Notes: generated by a model not told the origin, from the sequence alone. Shown: positions 48,546 through 57,907, counted from the stretch's first letter. The stretch is DNA of 64,000 nucleotides from Cribrihabitans_A pelagius (GCF_048820915.1 NZ_JBMERR010000014.1:62001-126000); one strand, 5' to 3'. Made by a program: numbers and translations.

Positions 48546-49068
48546 TCGGTTGTCCTTTCTTCGGCGTCCAGGAAAAAAAGAAGCGCGAATTGCGTGCAAA
48601 ACCATTGAGGACCGGCACACCCTCCGCGCTTCTTGGGTACTCGTAAAAAACACACCGGCAATTATGCGGCCGGCCCGGAATCCCTAGCTCTGTCCGGGCC
48701 AAGGCGCACTAACGCAGGTTAACCAAGGGATGCGCCGCAGGCCGGAGAACGTCCGCTGAGAGCATACTGACGGCCTTTTCGCTTTCAGCCTCTGGCATTG
48801 ATCAATGCCGGGCAGCCGAGAAAGAGGCACCCCCCTGATACAAGTCAGCAGCCGCCTGTGCCTGCCCCTGCGGCCGATGACTGCTGGGGCAGCAATTCCG
48901 CCCCAGCCGGGCAGGCACAGCGGGGGCTAACATCGATCAGCGCGCGCGCCTCCTTCATGCTGTAAGGTAAACGAGAACGCTCAGCCTTGCCGGGTTCTCG
49001 CCGACGAGCGCGCCTGGCCGGCGGCTGCAGGCATCACAAAAGCCATACATAATTCGAGGAAGTCCAGG
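48546..49068. other. Intergenic stretch with conserved leader of the 62-aa gene
   Basis: 48546-48650 (minus strand) shares GAGTACC, a GCGGAGGGTGTGCCGG-like block and AAAGGACAACCGA with the region upstream of 60160. This points to a conserved promoter or leader. The remaining part contains a 37-codon minus frame at 48845-48958 (see findings) but no clear gene. Confidence 0.4.
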
Positions 49069-49335
49069 ATGAACATGCGGTCGTCCAGATCGATGGTGAC
49101 GTTTTCCAACCCGTTCACTTTAGCGGGTTACCAGGACGAACTTCCTGCCGGGGAGTATGAAGTCGCCGTTGAAGAAGAGCTTCTTCAGGGCCTCAGCTTC
49201 GAGGCCTACCGACGGACGGCAACCTATCTGATGGTCCACGGCAGGAGCGGCCGCGCGGGCCGGACCGAAGTGCGCCTGATCACTCAGAAGGACTTGGAAG
49301 CGGCGCTGAACCGCGACAGCGGGCCCGGCGCGTAA
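49069..49335 (+). CDS. 'PAGEY' family small protein, copy 1 (88 aa)
   Basis: MNMRSSRSMVTFSNPFTLAG is followed by YQDELPAGEYEVAVEEELLQ. The VxFxxPFxLxGxxxxLPAGEY segment is shared with the proteins at 53261-53707 and 63342-63833. This copy ends after about 88 residues and lacks the C-terminal half (EEMLADPMVRLVM...) of the other two. It is soluble, mainly beta in the first half. The function is unknown. It is followed 45 bases later by a membrane-protein gene on the same strand. Confidence 0.65.
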   Translation: MNMRSSRSMVTFSNPFTLAGYQDELPAGEYEVAVEEELLQGLSFEAYRRTATYLMVHGRSGRAGRTEVRLITQKDLEAALNRDSGPGA

Positions 49336-49380
49336 CAGCAATCATAGCGAGGCGGCGCTTTCTCCGCAGGAGGACCGGAA

Positions 49381-49734
49381 ATGACTTATCCCGAATGGCT
49401 GAGACCCGGCGTTTATGGTGCCTTGATCGGTGCTGTCTCCATTACTATCGCCGGTTTTTCCTGGGGCGGCTGGATGACAGGAGGTCATGCGGAATCAATG
49501 GCTAACTCCAGGTCCCATGACGAACTGATTGCTGCCTTGGTGCCAGTTTGCATCAGTATGGCTCAAACAGATTCCGAACGGACCGCCAAGCTGGCGTCAA
49601 TCCAGGAGGCGAAGTCGTTCAAGCGACGGGATGCCGTTATCGCAACGGGCTGGGCAACGGTTCCAGGCTCAGAGAGCCCGAACCGTGACCTTGCACAGGC
49701 TTGTCTCGCCGGGCTGGATTTAGATGCATCGTAG
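49381..49734 (+). CDS. Small single-pass membrane protein, function unknown
   Basis: 117 aa. The membrane segment GVYGALIGAVSITIAGFSWGGWMTG lies at about residues 9-33, followed by a soluble helical part with ALVPVCISMAQTD and AQACLAGLDLDAS. The two Cys could pair in the periplasm. A GGAGGA ribosome site lies 5 bases upstream. It overlaps the next gene by 11 bases. I recognise no named family. Confidence 0.6.
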   Translation: MTYPEWLRPGVYGALIGAVSITIAGFSWGGWMTGGHAESMANSRSHDELIAALVPVCISMAQTDSERTAKLASIQEAKSFKRRDAVIATGWATVPGSESPNRDLAQACLAGLDLDAS

Positions 49735-50479
49735 TTTCTTTTCGCCAATGCCGCTTCTCCACGCCGGTACAGAGATGTTCGACCGGCTGATCAGAGTATT
49801 GAGCTATCCCCAAGTCCTGATGACGCGCCTCGTTGTGGTGTTCGGCCTGCTGGCAGTCTTCACAGTGCCTGCATATCCGGAAGCGGCGGCTTCTTCAGTG
49901 CCTGAGAACGCACACGAGAGCAGTTACGGCGATGGCTGGGAATGTGATCGCTCTTTCCGTGCCGCCGACGATACCTGCATTGCTGTAGTGGTGCCGCAGA
50001 ATGCCTACCCAACGCATAGAAACTACGGTTCAGGGTGGGAGTGTATGCACGGTTTCATTGAGGTTGGAGGGTCGTCCTGTGCAAAGGTCTTTGTGCCCGA
50101 AGGCGGGTATCTTGCCCCCTCAGGCAGACGATGGAACTGCCTGCGCGGCTACAGGAAAATTGACGATACCTGCCAGAAGATTGTGCTGCCGCCTGACGCC
50201 TTTCTGACTGACGGCACACATGGGCCTGCCTGGATTTGCAATCGAGGATTTGAAGCCAAAGGCGAAACCTGCGCAGCCATCGAAGTGCCTGAGAACGCCT
50301 TTCTGGCGGCATCAGCGTATGGACGGCAATGGAAGTGCGAGCGCGGCTACGCAGTGTCCGGTGAGCGGTGTCTTCTGATTGATCTGCCCGAAAATGCTCA
50401 CCTCGCCAGGACGGGTAACCGTTGGGAGTGCAACAAGAATTTTCAGCGTAAAAGAGGCCGCTGCCTTCTGAACAACTAG
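49724..50479 (+). CDS. Exported protein with six Cys-pair repeats
   Basis: Up to 251 aa; ATGs at 49724, 49775 and 49820 are possible, and the first overlaps the upstream stop, allowing coupling. The segment MTRLVVVFGLLAVFTVPAYPEAAA is a signal peptide. Six tandem repeats of 30-36 residues follow with the pattern (V/L)PxxAxL...GxxWxCxRGFxxxxxxCxxI. Each holds two Cys, which suggests a disulfide-stabilised repeat in the periplasm or outside the cell. I know no function; a binding or structural role is plausible. Confidence 0.7.
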   Translation: MHRSFFSPMPLLHAGTEMFDRLIRVLSYPQVLMTRLVVVFGLLAVFTVPAYPEAAASSVPENAHESSYGDGWECDRSFRAADDTCIAVVVPQNAYPTHRNYGSGWECMHGFIEVGGSSCAKVFVPEGGYLAPSGRRWNCLRGYRKIDDTCQKIVLPPDAFLTDGTHGPAWICNRGFEAKGETCAAIEVPENAFLAASAYGRQWKCERGYAVSGERCLLIDLPENAHLARTGNRWECNKNFQRKRGRCLLNN

Positions 50480-50570
50480 GCGCCGCGCCTCCAACTGCCG
50501 GATTGGCAGTATCAATACCTGCGTCAGGAACCCCAAATCCCCGAGCGTAGATCACTCAGAAGGAGATTCC

Positions 50571-51761
50571 ATGGAAACCGCAGTCAACGCGGGAAGGCCG
50601 GTATGGCAAGATGCCAGCGGTCCGCAACTACGATCATCTGAACGCTCTCAGAAACCTGGCGGCCCCCCCACCGCTCGCCCACCCACCGCAATCGTGTACT
50701 GCGAAGGCAATTTCGCACGTGTCGACGGCAAGACAGCAAACGGGCTTGTCCGGCACTCACAAGCCTATCGCATACTCTCGGTGGTCGACAGCCATCACGC
50801 AGGGAGTGACAGCGGGCAGATCCTTGACGGCGCCTTCAACCACATTCCAGTCTTTGGCGATCTTGAAGCTGCGGTTACTCACGAGGCCGTCATTCCTGAC
50901 ACGCTGATCTATGGGATGGCTCCGTCAGACGGGAAATTGTCGGCAGATGACCGCCGTGTTGTGCTGGATGCAGTATCTTTAGGGATGAACATTGTCAGCG
51001 GGCTGCACGAATACCTCAGTGACGATCCGGAAATCGCCTTCGCTGCCAAATCGCGCAACGTCTCCCTTCGCGATATCCGCAAACCGCGGAGCAGCAAGGA
51101 CATGCGTCTGTTTGACGGCAGTGTCGCGAATGTGAAGGCAATCCGTATTGCTGTGCTGGGAACCGATTGTGCGATTGGAAAGCGGACGACGGCAACGCTT
51201 CTTGCCCGCGAACTGAATGCGCAAGGGATCAAGACTGTCCTGGTTGGCACCGGCCAGACCGGCCTGATGCAGGGGGCCAAATACGGCGTGGCAATGGATG
51301 CGGTGCCGCCGCAATTCTGCTGCGGGGAACTTGAAGGGGCCATTGTCGCGGCATCTGAAGGTGAACAGCCAGATGTCATTCTGATCGAAGGCCAGGGCGC
51401 ACTCAGCCATCCGGCATTCTGCACGTCTGCATTCATTCTGCGCGGCAGCCAGCCGGACGCGGTGATCCTGCAGCACGCCCCCATGCGCCCCCACCGTTGC
51501 GACTTTCCGGACATGGCAATGCCTGATCCCGGTGACGAGATCGCTTTGATTGAAGCCTTCGCGAACACAAAGGTGATCGGCGTAGCACTCAATCACGAGG
51601 GGATGACGGACGCCGGGCTCACTGCCGCAATCGAGGAACATGCCGGTAACTTGGGCCTTCCCGTGAGCGACGCCCTCAGCCGTCCCGCGGCGCATCTTGC
51701 CGAAATTGTCCTGTCCGCATACCCCCGGTTGCGGCCAATGCCTGTTGCGGCAGCGTTATGA
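50571..51761 (+). CDS. DUF1611-family protein (DgcN-like)
   Basis: 396 aa behind an AAGGAGATTCC ribosome site. After about 38 non-conserved residues comes the Rossmann-like DUF1611 N-terminal domain (IVYCEGNFAR...TLIYGMAPSDGKL). The P-loop domain then has GTDCAIGKRTTA at 197-208 and VGTGQTGLMQGAKYGVAMDAV. Characterised relatives (DgcN) acylate D-glutamate for degradation. It overlaps the racemase gene by 4 bases (ATGA), a pairing that supports D-amino-acid metabolism. The substrate is inferred only. Confidence 0.8.
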   Translation: METAVNAGRPVWQDASGPQLRSSERSQKPGGPPTARPPTAIVYCEGNFARVDGKTANGLVRHSQAYRILSVVDSHHAGSDSGQILDGAFNHIPVFGDLEAAVTHEAVIPDTLIYGMAPSDGKLSADDRRVVLDAVSLGMNIVSGLHEYLSDDPEIAFAAKSRNVSLRDIRKPRSSKDMRLFDGSVANVKAIRIAVLGTDCAIGKRTTATLLARELNAQGIKTVLVGTGQTGLMQGAKYGVAMDAVPPQFCCGELEGAIVAASEGEQPDVILIEGQGALSHPAFCTSAFILRGSQPDAVILQHAPMRPHRCDFPDMAMPDPGDEIALIEAFANTKVIGVALNHEGMTDAGLTAAIEEHAGNLGLPVSDALSRPAAHLAEIVLSAYPRLRPMPVAAAL

Positions 51762-52879
51762 CCGCACCGCGTATCAAAATTGACCTGCACAAGATCCGCG
51801 ACAACACGCGATGTCTTGTCGAGCGTCTGAAACCGCGCGGAATTTCCGTGACAGGGGTCACAAAAGGCGTGTGCGGTCACCCTGGTGTTGCAAGGGCGAT
51901 GCTGGAAGGCGGCGCGATCGGATTGGCAGATGCGCGGCTTGCAAATGTAAGACGCATGCGTAAAGCAGGGCTGACCTGTCCGATCCTGATGATCCGGACC
52001 CCAATGCTGAGCCAAGTCGGGCAAATCGTCGAAACTTGTGAAGCAAGCTGCAATACAGATACCAGCGTTATCGCGAAGCTTGCCGCTGCGGCCCTGCGCA
52101 GAGGCATGCGCCACGAGATAATTCTGATGGTGGAAATGGGGGATGGGCGGGAAGGCATCATGCCCGAGGATCTGACGGATGCTGCCCTCCTCGTCACCAG
52201 AACGCCGGGTGTGCTTCTCAAAGGTATTGGCGCAAATTTCGCCTGTCTGGGTGATGCAGCCCCCACCTCCGGGATGATGGCGGCACTCTCATCCCTTGCT
52301 GATGACATTGAGCAAGTGTGCGGACCCTTCGCCGAAGTGGTTTCCGGGGGCAGTTCCGCAAACCTGCCGTGGGCATTCGATGGCGCGCCCGCAGGCCGGA
52401 TCAACAATTTGCGCATAGGCGAGGCCATCCTGCTGGGCACTGACCCTGTTTCGGGACACCCGATCAGTGGGCTTCATACAGATGCTTTCACGATGCTGGC
52501 TGAGGTGATCGAGACAAAAATCAAATCAAAGCCGGTACCGCTGAAATTATCCGACCCGGCCCTCTCGGCGCTGAGCCTGGTGCCAGGCAATCATTGGACA
52601 ACCCGCTCGATCCTGGCCATCGGGCTGCAAGACACCGACCCTGCCGGGCTGACCTTTCCAGCGGCTGTTACCTTTGCCGGTGCGACCAGCGATCACATTG
52701 TGGTCGAGACGACCAATTGCCCCCTGCGCATCGGCAGCGAGATGTCGTTGCAAATGAACTACAGCGCCCTAGTGCGCACCATGGCAGCCCCCGATGTTTC
52801 GAAGGTTTTGCACATAGACAGACCATTGACGGAAGATGCCGCCGCTAGCCGCATTGGCCGGCTTCCGGAGTTTTTTTGA
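51758..52879 (+). CDS. Alanine/ornithine racemase-family PLP enzyme
   Basis: 373 aa with the alanine-racemase-like barrel: RIKIDLHKIRDNTRCLVERL, then the PLP lysine in VTGVTKGVCGHPGVARAML. The phosphate-binding and stereospecific parts are EIILMVEMGDGREGIMPEDL and SGGSSANLPWAF, with GRINNLRIGEAILLG. The pattern (TKGVCGHP) is that of the ornithine/alanine racemase group rather than Alr. It is coupled to the DUF1611 gene, so the pair probably interconverts and activates a D-amino acid. Confidence 0.85.
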   Translation: MTAPRIKIDLHKIRDNTRCLVERLKPRGISVTGVTKGVCGHPGVARAMLEGGAIGLADARLANVRRMRKAGLTCPILMIRTPMLSQVGQIVETCEASCNTDTSVIAKLAAAALRRGMRHEIILMVEMGDGREGIMPEDLTDAALLVTRTPGVLLKGIGANFACLGDAAPTSGMMAALSSLADDIEQVCGPFAEVVSGGSSANLPWAFDGAPAGRINNLRIGEAILLGTDPVSGHPISGLHTDAFTMLAEVIETKIKSKPVPLKLSDPALSALSLVPGNHWTTRSILAIGLQDTDPAGLTFPAAVTFAGATSDHIVVETTNCPLRIGSEMSLQMNYSALVRTMAAPDVSKVLHIDRPLTEDAAASRIGRLPEFF

Positions 52880-53260
52880 GGCAGGCGTTTCTTTAGCTGC
52901 ACTGGTCCAAACCGCGATCAGAGACCTCCCTCTGCGGCGTTCCGTAGTAAATGGCGTTGCGAATACCTATATTGGTAGAAGCCGCGGTATCTTTCCGCGC
53001 TTCGCCGCTGGCCTGAAAATGGCCCCGGCAATCAGACGTCCGGAACATCTCTTATAAAGGCCGGATGGCTCATGTGGCGGCTTCGCCGGAAACAGAACCC
53101 TCTGCAGCGTTGAGAGCGGTGCACGGGCTTCGGCCGTCTTTCATAATTCCGGAACTGCCCAACCCTGCCGCTTGGAGGTCAAGGAGACCTTCATGGGGAG
53201 GAGAGCTTCACTCTATGGGCAGCAGCAAAAACAGCACAGCAGCAGAGGAGAGATAAATCA
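52880..53260. other. Intergenic stretch, no gene recognised
   Basis: About 380 bases with only short frames. GGAGGAGAG near 53198 and GAGGAGAGA just before 53261 are ribosome-site-like. The promoter of the following 'PAGEY' gene probably lies here. I see no repeat or RNA structure that stands out. Confidence 0.4.
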
Positions 53261-53707
53261 ATGGATCAGCTGAGCAACAGGACCGTCGCAGTATTCTCCC
53301 AGCCCTTCACCTTGCCGGGCTTTGATGAGGCACTCCCTGCCGGAGAGTATGACATTGAAACCGAATTATCCGCGCCTCCTGACCACCTGGATCCTCAAGC
53401 CTGGAAGGCTTCGGTTCTGGTGCATCTGCATCCCCGGAAATCACACCCTGGTCTGGAGAGGAGCCTGACAGTTTCATTGGCGGATCTCGACAGCGCCCGG
53501 GCCAAAGACAAGCTTTCTGGAACAGAACTGTCGACGTTCCTTTTCGAGGAAATGCTAGCCGACCCGATGGTGCGCCTCGTTATGCAATCCGACGGAGTCT
53601 CGGAAACTCAGATCAGGCACCTCTACTCTGGTCTGCGCATATCAAATCCGGATGGCGAACGGCATGACCAGAATTGTGAGCGCAAACGGCAAAAAGGCGG
53701 CTCTTAA
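53261..53707 (+). CDS. 'PAGEY' family protein, copy 2 (148 aa)
   Basis: MDQLSNRTVAVFSQPFTLPG is followed by FDEALPAGEYDIETELSAPP. The body contains WKASVLVHLHPRKSHPGLER, LTVSLADLDSARAKDKLSG and EEMLADPMVRLVMQSDGVSE. It aligns over its whole length with 63342-63833 and with the start of 49069-49335. It has no signal or membrane segment. The basic, polar tail is variable. It stands 19 bases before the small zinc-finger-like gene, just as the copy-3 operon also includes such a gene. The function is unknown. Confidence 0.72.
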   Translation: MDQLSNRTVAVFSQPFTLPGFDEALPAGEYDIETELSAPPDHLDPQAWKASVLVHLHPRKSHPGLERSLTVSLADLDSARAKDKLSGTELSTFLFEEMLADPMVRLVMQSDGVSETQIRHLYSGLRISNPDGERHDQNCERKRQKGGS

Positions 53708-53726
53708 TGATGGAGGCAGGCAAATC

Positions 53727-53921
53727 ATGACCAATTCCGACCAAAATGAAGTACTCTTGGCTCCGGCCCGCGGAGACGTGCCGCGGGAGCGCAAGTGCCT
53801 TCGCTGCAATACAGCGTTCTGGAGCGAAGGGTTCGGTGAGCGGATCTGCCGACGCTGCAAAGCGTCGAATGCATGGCGCGACGCCGTTCCAGAAAGGTCC
53901 GGGTCACCTCGCCATCACTGA
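53727..53921 (+). CDS. Small two-CxxC (zinc-finger-like) protein, copy 1 (64 aa)
   Basis: From ATG 53727 behind GGAGG. The core RERKCLRCNTAFWSEGFGER then ICRRCKASNAW has two CxxC pairs 18 residues apart, a likely zinc knuckle. The core is nearly identical to that of 60663-60857 (CLRCRAPFWSEGFGERICRRCK). The N-terminal 20 residues are variable. It is possibly a DNA- or protein-binding adaptor. Confidence 0.72.
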   Translation: MTNSDQNEVLLAPARGDVPRERKCLRCNTAFWSEGFGERICRRCKASNAWRDAVPERSGSPRHH

Positions 53922-54017
53922 ATGTTCCAGTTAAAGACAGCCTCTTTGTGCTTGCTTCGTAAGGCTCCGGCTGCGGCCGTCTGATCTCGGGATCGATCCG
54001 ATGGTAAGTCCGGCCTT

Positions 54018-54425
54018 TTGTCCGACTTCAATAACCGCCCTCAAATCGAAGTTCTTTCCGCTGCCCATGGTGATCGCCGCCGGTATTGGTCAGATGATGA
54101 TAAACTGCGCATTGTGGAGGAGAGCTTTATCGGCCACCGACAAGCGGCAGCCACAACGCGGCGGCATGGCATTTGCCGGTCGCTCCTGACCGCCTGGCGG
54201 CGGCAGTATCGAAACGGTGAGCTTGGGTCTTCTCGCCCGGTGCCGTTCGCGCCGGTGACCGTGGCAAAGGGAGCTCCCGCGTCGCAAGTAAATCCGGTTG
54301 ATCCCTGTCCGCCTCCGGACTGTCAGGTTGAGATAGCCCTGCCGAATGGGCGCCGGCTCATCGTGCCGGTGGGCGTGGAGCCCGAAGCACTTGCCCGGAT
54401 TCTGGCAGTGGTGGATCGGCAATGA
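54018..54425 (+). CDS. tnpA: IS66 TnpA-type accessory protein
   Basis: 135 aa with a TTG start at 54018. The N-terminal HTH of the IS66 OrfA/IS3-like type reads YWSDDDKLRIVEESFIGHRQ...ICRSLLTAWRRQYRNGEL. The C-terminal half has CQVEIALPNGRRLIVPVGVEPEALARILAVV. It is needed with TnpB and TnpC for IS66 movement. It overlaps tnpB by 4 bases. Confidence 0.88.
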   Translation: MSDFNNRPQIEVLSAAHGDRRRYWSDDDKLRIVEESFIGHRQAAATTRRHGICRSLLTAWRRQYRNGELGSSRPVPFAPVTVAKGAPASQVNPVDPCPPPDCQVEIALPNGRRLIVPVGVEPEALARILAVVDRQ

Positions 54426-54772
54426 TCGCGTTTCCGGCAGGCGTGAAGGTGTGGATTGCGGGCGGCGTCACCGACATGAGGCGGGGCATGAACACGCTGG
54501 CGCTGCAGGTGCAAGAAGGGCTCGGCCGCGATCCCCATGCGGGCGAACTCTTCTGCTTCCGGGGCCGCAAGGGCGATCTGGTTAAGATCCTGTGGCATGA
54601 TGGCGTGGGTATGTCGCTGTATCTGAAGCGCTTGGAGGCGGGCAAGTTCATCTGGCCGGTGAGCCGGTCCGGCGAGGCGGTGCAGATCTCTGCGGCACAG
54701 CTGGGCTATCTTCTGGAGGGGATCGGCTGGCGCAATCCGCGCTGGACTCAACGTCCTGCAAAGGCTGGATAA
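54422..54772 (+). CDS. tnpB: IS66 TnpB (Orf2-like)
   Basis: 116 aa. It has the invariant family core VTDMRRGMNTLALQVQEGLG, then FCFRGRKGDLVKILWHDGVG and MSLYLKRLEAGKFIWP. It is complete, with a start overlapping tnpA. The exact role of TnpB in IS66 transposition is not established. Confidence 0.92.
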   Translation: MIAFPAGVKVWIAGGVTDMRRGMNTLALQVQEGLGRDPHAGELFCFRGRKGDLVKILWHDGVGMSLYLKRLEAGKFIWPVSRSGEAVQISAAQLGYLLEGIGWRNPRWTQRPAKAG

Positions 54773-55144
54773 ATTGTTCCATCGGGCCTGTTTTTATTGG
54801 CGCCCCTCGAGCCCGGATGATAGACATCCGCCATGTCGAATACCGCTTCCGAGCTTGCGAGATTACGCGCCGCCCTGGCCGCTGCGGAGGCCCGCGCAGA
54901 GGCCGCGGAAACCGAGCTGGCACAGACCCGTGCCGTCGTGTCCTGCTCGGAAGCGATGATCCAGGAACTCAAGCTTGAGATTGCCAAGCTGCGCCGCGAC
55001 AAATACGGCATCTCGCCGGAACGGCGGGCCCGGCTGATTGATCAACTGGAACTGCAGCTCGAAGAGCTGGAAACGGCGGCAACCGAGGATGCCCTGGCCG
55101 CTGAACAGGCGGCTGAAAAGGCCAGCAAGGTGCGCGCCTTCACG

Positions 55145-56324
55145 TGTAAAACTTCCGACTTGATCTGACGGACAGCTCAGCTTTCTGTGCTGAGAACGGG
55201 TTGCTGGCTGTCCGATGGCCCGGAACCCCTGATCGTCTTGTCTCTGGCAATGTGTATCGTTTCGCGGAAGGTCTGCATAGGCGTCTGGCCATAGCAGTAT
55301 CGTCCCGAATGCGGCCGCTGCTCGTTGTATTTGACCAGCCAGGCGTCCAGATCCACCTGCAATTCCTGCACCGAGCGGTAGAGCTTCTTGCGGAAGGCAA
55401 TGTCATAGAACTCATCCTTGATGGTCCGGTGGAAGCGCTCGCAGATGCCGTTGGTCTGCGGGCTGTTCGCCTTGGTCCTAGTGTGATCCACGTCCTCGAC
55501 GGCCAGGTAAAGCTGGTAGGCATGGTTCTCGACCTTGCCGCAATATTCGGTGCCGCGGTCCGTCAGGATGCGCAGCAGGCTGATGCCGTGTTCGGCAAAG
55601 AAGGGGATCACCCGGTCGTTCAGCAAGTCCGCCGCCGTGATCGCGGTCTTCTCGGTGTAGAGCTTGCAGAACGCCACCCGCGCATAGGTGTCAATGAAGG
55701 TTTGCTGGTAGATGCGGCCTACACCCTTCATCGTGCCCACGTAATAGGTGTCCTGGCTGCCGAGGTAGCCCGGATGGTGGCTCTCGATCTCGCCATACGC
55801 CTCTTTTTTCTGCTGGGCTTTCTCCAGCGCGGCCACCTGCGCTTCGGTGAGCAGGATGCCGTCCTGGGCGGCGCGGGCCTCCAGGGCCTTCAGCCGCTTC
55901 TTCATGGTCTCCAGATCGTTCCGCAGCCAGATCGAGCGGACGCCGGAAGACGACACCATAATGCCTTTCTGCTGGAGCTCCCAGGAAGCGCGCTTCTGCC
56001 CCAGCGCCGGATTTTCGATGGCCAGTTCGATCACCGCCCGTTCGACATGCTCCGGCACCCGGTTCTTCAGGATCGGTTTGCGGCGGCTGAGATCCATCAG
56101 CGCCTGCTCGCCGCCCTGTGCGTAGAGCTCCTTGAACCGGTAGAAGCTGTCCCGGCTGTATCCCATCACCTTGCAGGCCTGCGAAACGCTGCCGAGCTGC
56201 TTGGCAAGCTCCAGCAGCCCCAGCTTCGGTTTGATGATCTTGTCCTGAATACTCGTCATTGATCGACACTCCATGCTTGCGCTCCAGAAGAGCAGAAATG
56301 TCAGATCAAGTCGCGTGTTCTACA
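55145..56324 (-). mobile_element. IS481-like insertion sequence, 1180 bp, nested in IS66 tnpC
   Basis: The ends start TGTAAAACTTCCGACTTGAT (left) and, inverted on the right, TGTAGAACACGCGACTTGAT. They share TGTA-AAC and CGACTTGATCTGAC and have the TGT...ACA form of IS481. CTTCACG flanks both sides (55138-55144, 56325-56331), a 7-bp target duplication. The single transposase gene is intact, so the element may still be active. Confidence 0.9.
55177..56259 (-). CDS. IS481-family transposase
   Basis: 360 aa from ATG 56259 (MTSIQDKIIKPKLGLLELAK). The HTH region is GSVSQACKVMGYSRDSFYRFKELY. The integrase core has the first Asp in TFIDTYARVAFCKLYTEKTA, the second in ILTDRGTEYCG and the Glu in SPQTNGICERFHRTIKDEFY. 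The tail is KYNEQRPHSGRYCYGQTP. It is complete and reads opposite to the IS66 genes. Confidence 0.9.
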   Translation of the reverse strand: MTSIQDKIIKPKLGLLELAKQLGSVSQACKVMGYSRDSFYRFKELYAQGGEQALMDLSRRKPILKNRVPEHVERAVIELAIENPALGQKRASWELQQKGIMVSSSGVRSIWLRNDLETMKKRLKALEARAAQDGILLTEAQVAALEKAQQKKEAYGEIESHHPGYLGSQDTYYVGTMKGVGRIYQQTFIDTYARVAFCKLYTEKTAITAADLLNDRVIPFFAEHGISLLRILTDRGTEYCGKVENHAYQLYLAVEDVDHTRTKANSPQTNGICERFHRTIKDEFYDIAFRKKLYRSVQELQVDLDAWLVKYNEQRPHSGRYCYGQTPMQTFRETIHIARDKTIRGSGPSDSQQPVLSTES

Positions 56325-57673
56325 CTTCACGCGCCGCCACCCTGTGCGCAAGCCGTTCCCCGATCACCTGCCGCGCGAGCGGGTTGTTGTCGAGGCACCT
56401 GCCGCCTGCACCTGCTGCGGTTCGGATCGGATCGTGAAGATGGGCGAAGATGTCACCGAGACGCTGGAGGTGATCCCGCGGCAGTGGAAGGTGATCCAGA
56501 CCGTGCGCGAGAAGTTCACCTGCCGGGCCTGCGAGAAGGTCAGCCAGCCACCGGCCCCGTTCCATGCGATCCCGCGCGGATGGGCCGGGCCCAGCCTGAT
56601 CGCCATGCTGGTCTTCGAGAAGCGAGCCTTTGTCCGCCATTGGTCCGAGGACAATGGCGAGCGCCAGCACCAGCCGTTGAACCGGCAGGCCGAACGCTTC
56701 GCCCGTGAAGGCGTCGAGTTGAGCCTGTCGGCCCTGGCGGACCTGGTCGGGCATGCCGCAGTCGCGTTGCAGCCGATCCATGCCCTGATCGAGAACCATG
56801 TGCTTGCCGCGCACCGCCTGCATGGCGACGACACGACCGTGCCGCTCCTGGCGCGGGGCGGTGCAAAAAAGGCCCGGCTCCGGACCTATGTGCGCGATGA
56901 CCAGCCCTGGAATGGTGGCGCGCCACCGGCCGCGTTCTTCCGCTTCTCCCGCGATCGCGCGGCAACCAATCCCAATCAGCATCTCGCCGGATGGCAAGGC
57001 GTGCTGCAGGCCGGCGCCTCTGGCGGATACAACGATCTTTACCGCGCGGACCGTGATGCGGGCCCCGTGACCAGCGCGCTGTGCTGGTCGCATGCGCGCC
57101 GGAAGTTCTTCGAACTTGCGGATATTGCCGGGAATGTCCGCAAGGGCAAACCGGCCCATCAGATCTCGCCGGCCGCGCTGGAAGCGGTGAAACGGATCGA
57201 CGCCATCTTCGGCATCGAGCGCGTGATCAATGGGCTGGATGCCGATGCCCGGATTGCCGCCCGTCAGGAACTCTCCCGTCCCCTGGTCGATAATCTCCAT
57301 GACTGGCTGCAGGAAGAGCGCGCGAAACTGTCCAGGCACAACAAGGTGGCCAAGGCGATCACCTACATGTTCGAGAAAAAGGACCGTTGGCAGGCCTTTA
57401 CCGCATTCCTCGATGACGGACGCATCTGTCTTACGAACAATGCGGCCGAACGCGCCCTGCGCGGCGTGGCCCTGGGCCGGAAGTCATGGCTCTTTGCCGG
57501 CTCCGAGCGCGGCGGTGAGCGGGCCGCCGCCATGTACACCCTTATCGTCACTGCCAAAATGAACGATATCGACCCGCAGGCGTGGCTGGCCGATGTCCTC
57601 GCCCGGCTGCCCGGCATGCCCGTCTCGCGCGTGCCGGAACTTTTGCCCTGGAACTGGAAAACCCGTGAGGGCG

Positions 57674-57907
57674 TTACTGCGGCGGCCGCGTGAACAACCG
57701 TTGAAACAGGGCCTTTGAGCGCTGCAGCCCTTCATCGGTCAGCACGACAGATTTGGCCCGGTTAACCGGGTCATGGATCAAACCCTTCCGATGCAATCGA
57801 TCCAGTGCCGACCAGTCCATTCCCTTCCAAGCGCGACGCTCATCATGCAGCGTCAACCAGAGCAATCCCAGAACCGCGTCGCCAATCTTGTCCTCGTCGA
57901 TCTCCAT
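57674..57907 (-). CDS. DUF6429-family protein, IS66 passenger
   Basis: 77 aa from ATG 57907 (MEIDEDKIGDAVLGLLWLTL). It continues HDERRAWKGMDWSALDRLHRKGLIHDP and AKSVVLTDEGLQRSKALFQRLF, the DUF6429 pattern, with a winged-helix-like end. It lies inside the IS66 inverted repeats on the opposite strand and overlaps the end of tnpC by 20 bases, so it is carried by the element. The function is unknown. Confidence 0.8.
   Translation of the reverse strand: MEIDEDKIGDAVLGLLWLTLHDERRAWKGMDWSALDRLHRKGLIHDPVNRAKSVVLTDEGLQRSKALFQRLFTRPPQ

Larger units (their letters stand above)
54833..57693 (+). pseudogene. tnpC: IS66 transposase TnpC, interrupted by an IS481-like element
   Basis: The 5' part (54833-55144) encodes the N-terminal coiled coil and LRRDKYGISPERRARLIDQL, ending KVRAFT. 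The 3' part (56332-57693) resumes RRHPVRKPFPDHLPRERVVV. It has the zinc-binding CTCCGSDRIV, the catalytic DDE region (LHGDDTTVPLLA, SALCWSHARRKFFELA) and LTNNAAERALRGVALGRKSW. Removing 55145-56331 restores one uninterrupted frame, so the gene was intact until the nested insertion. Confidence 0.9.
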
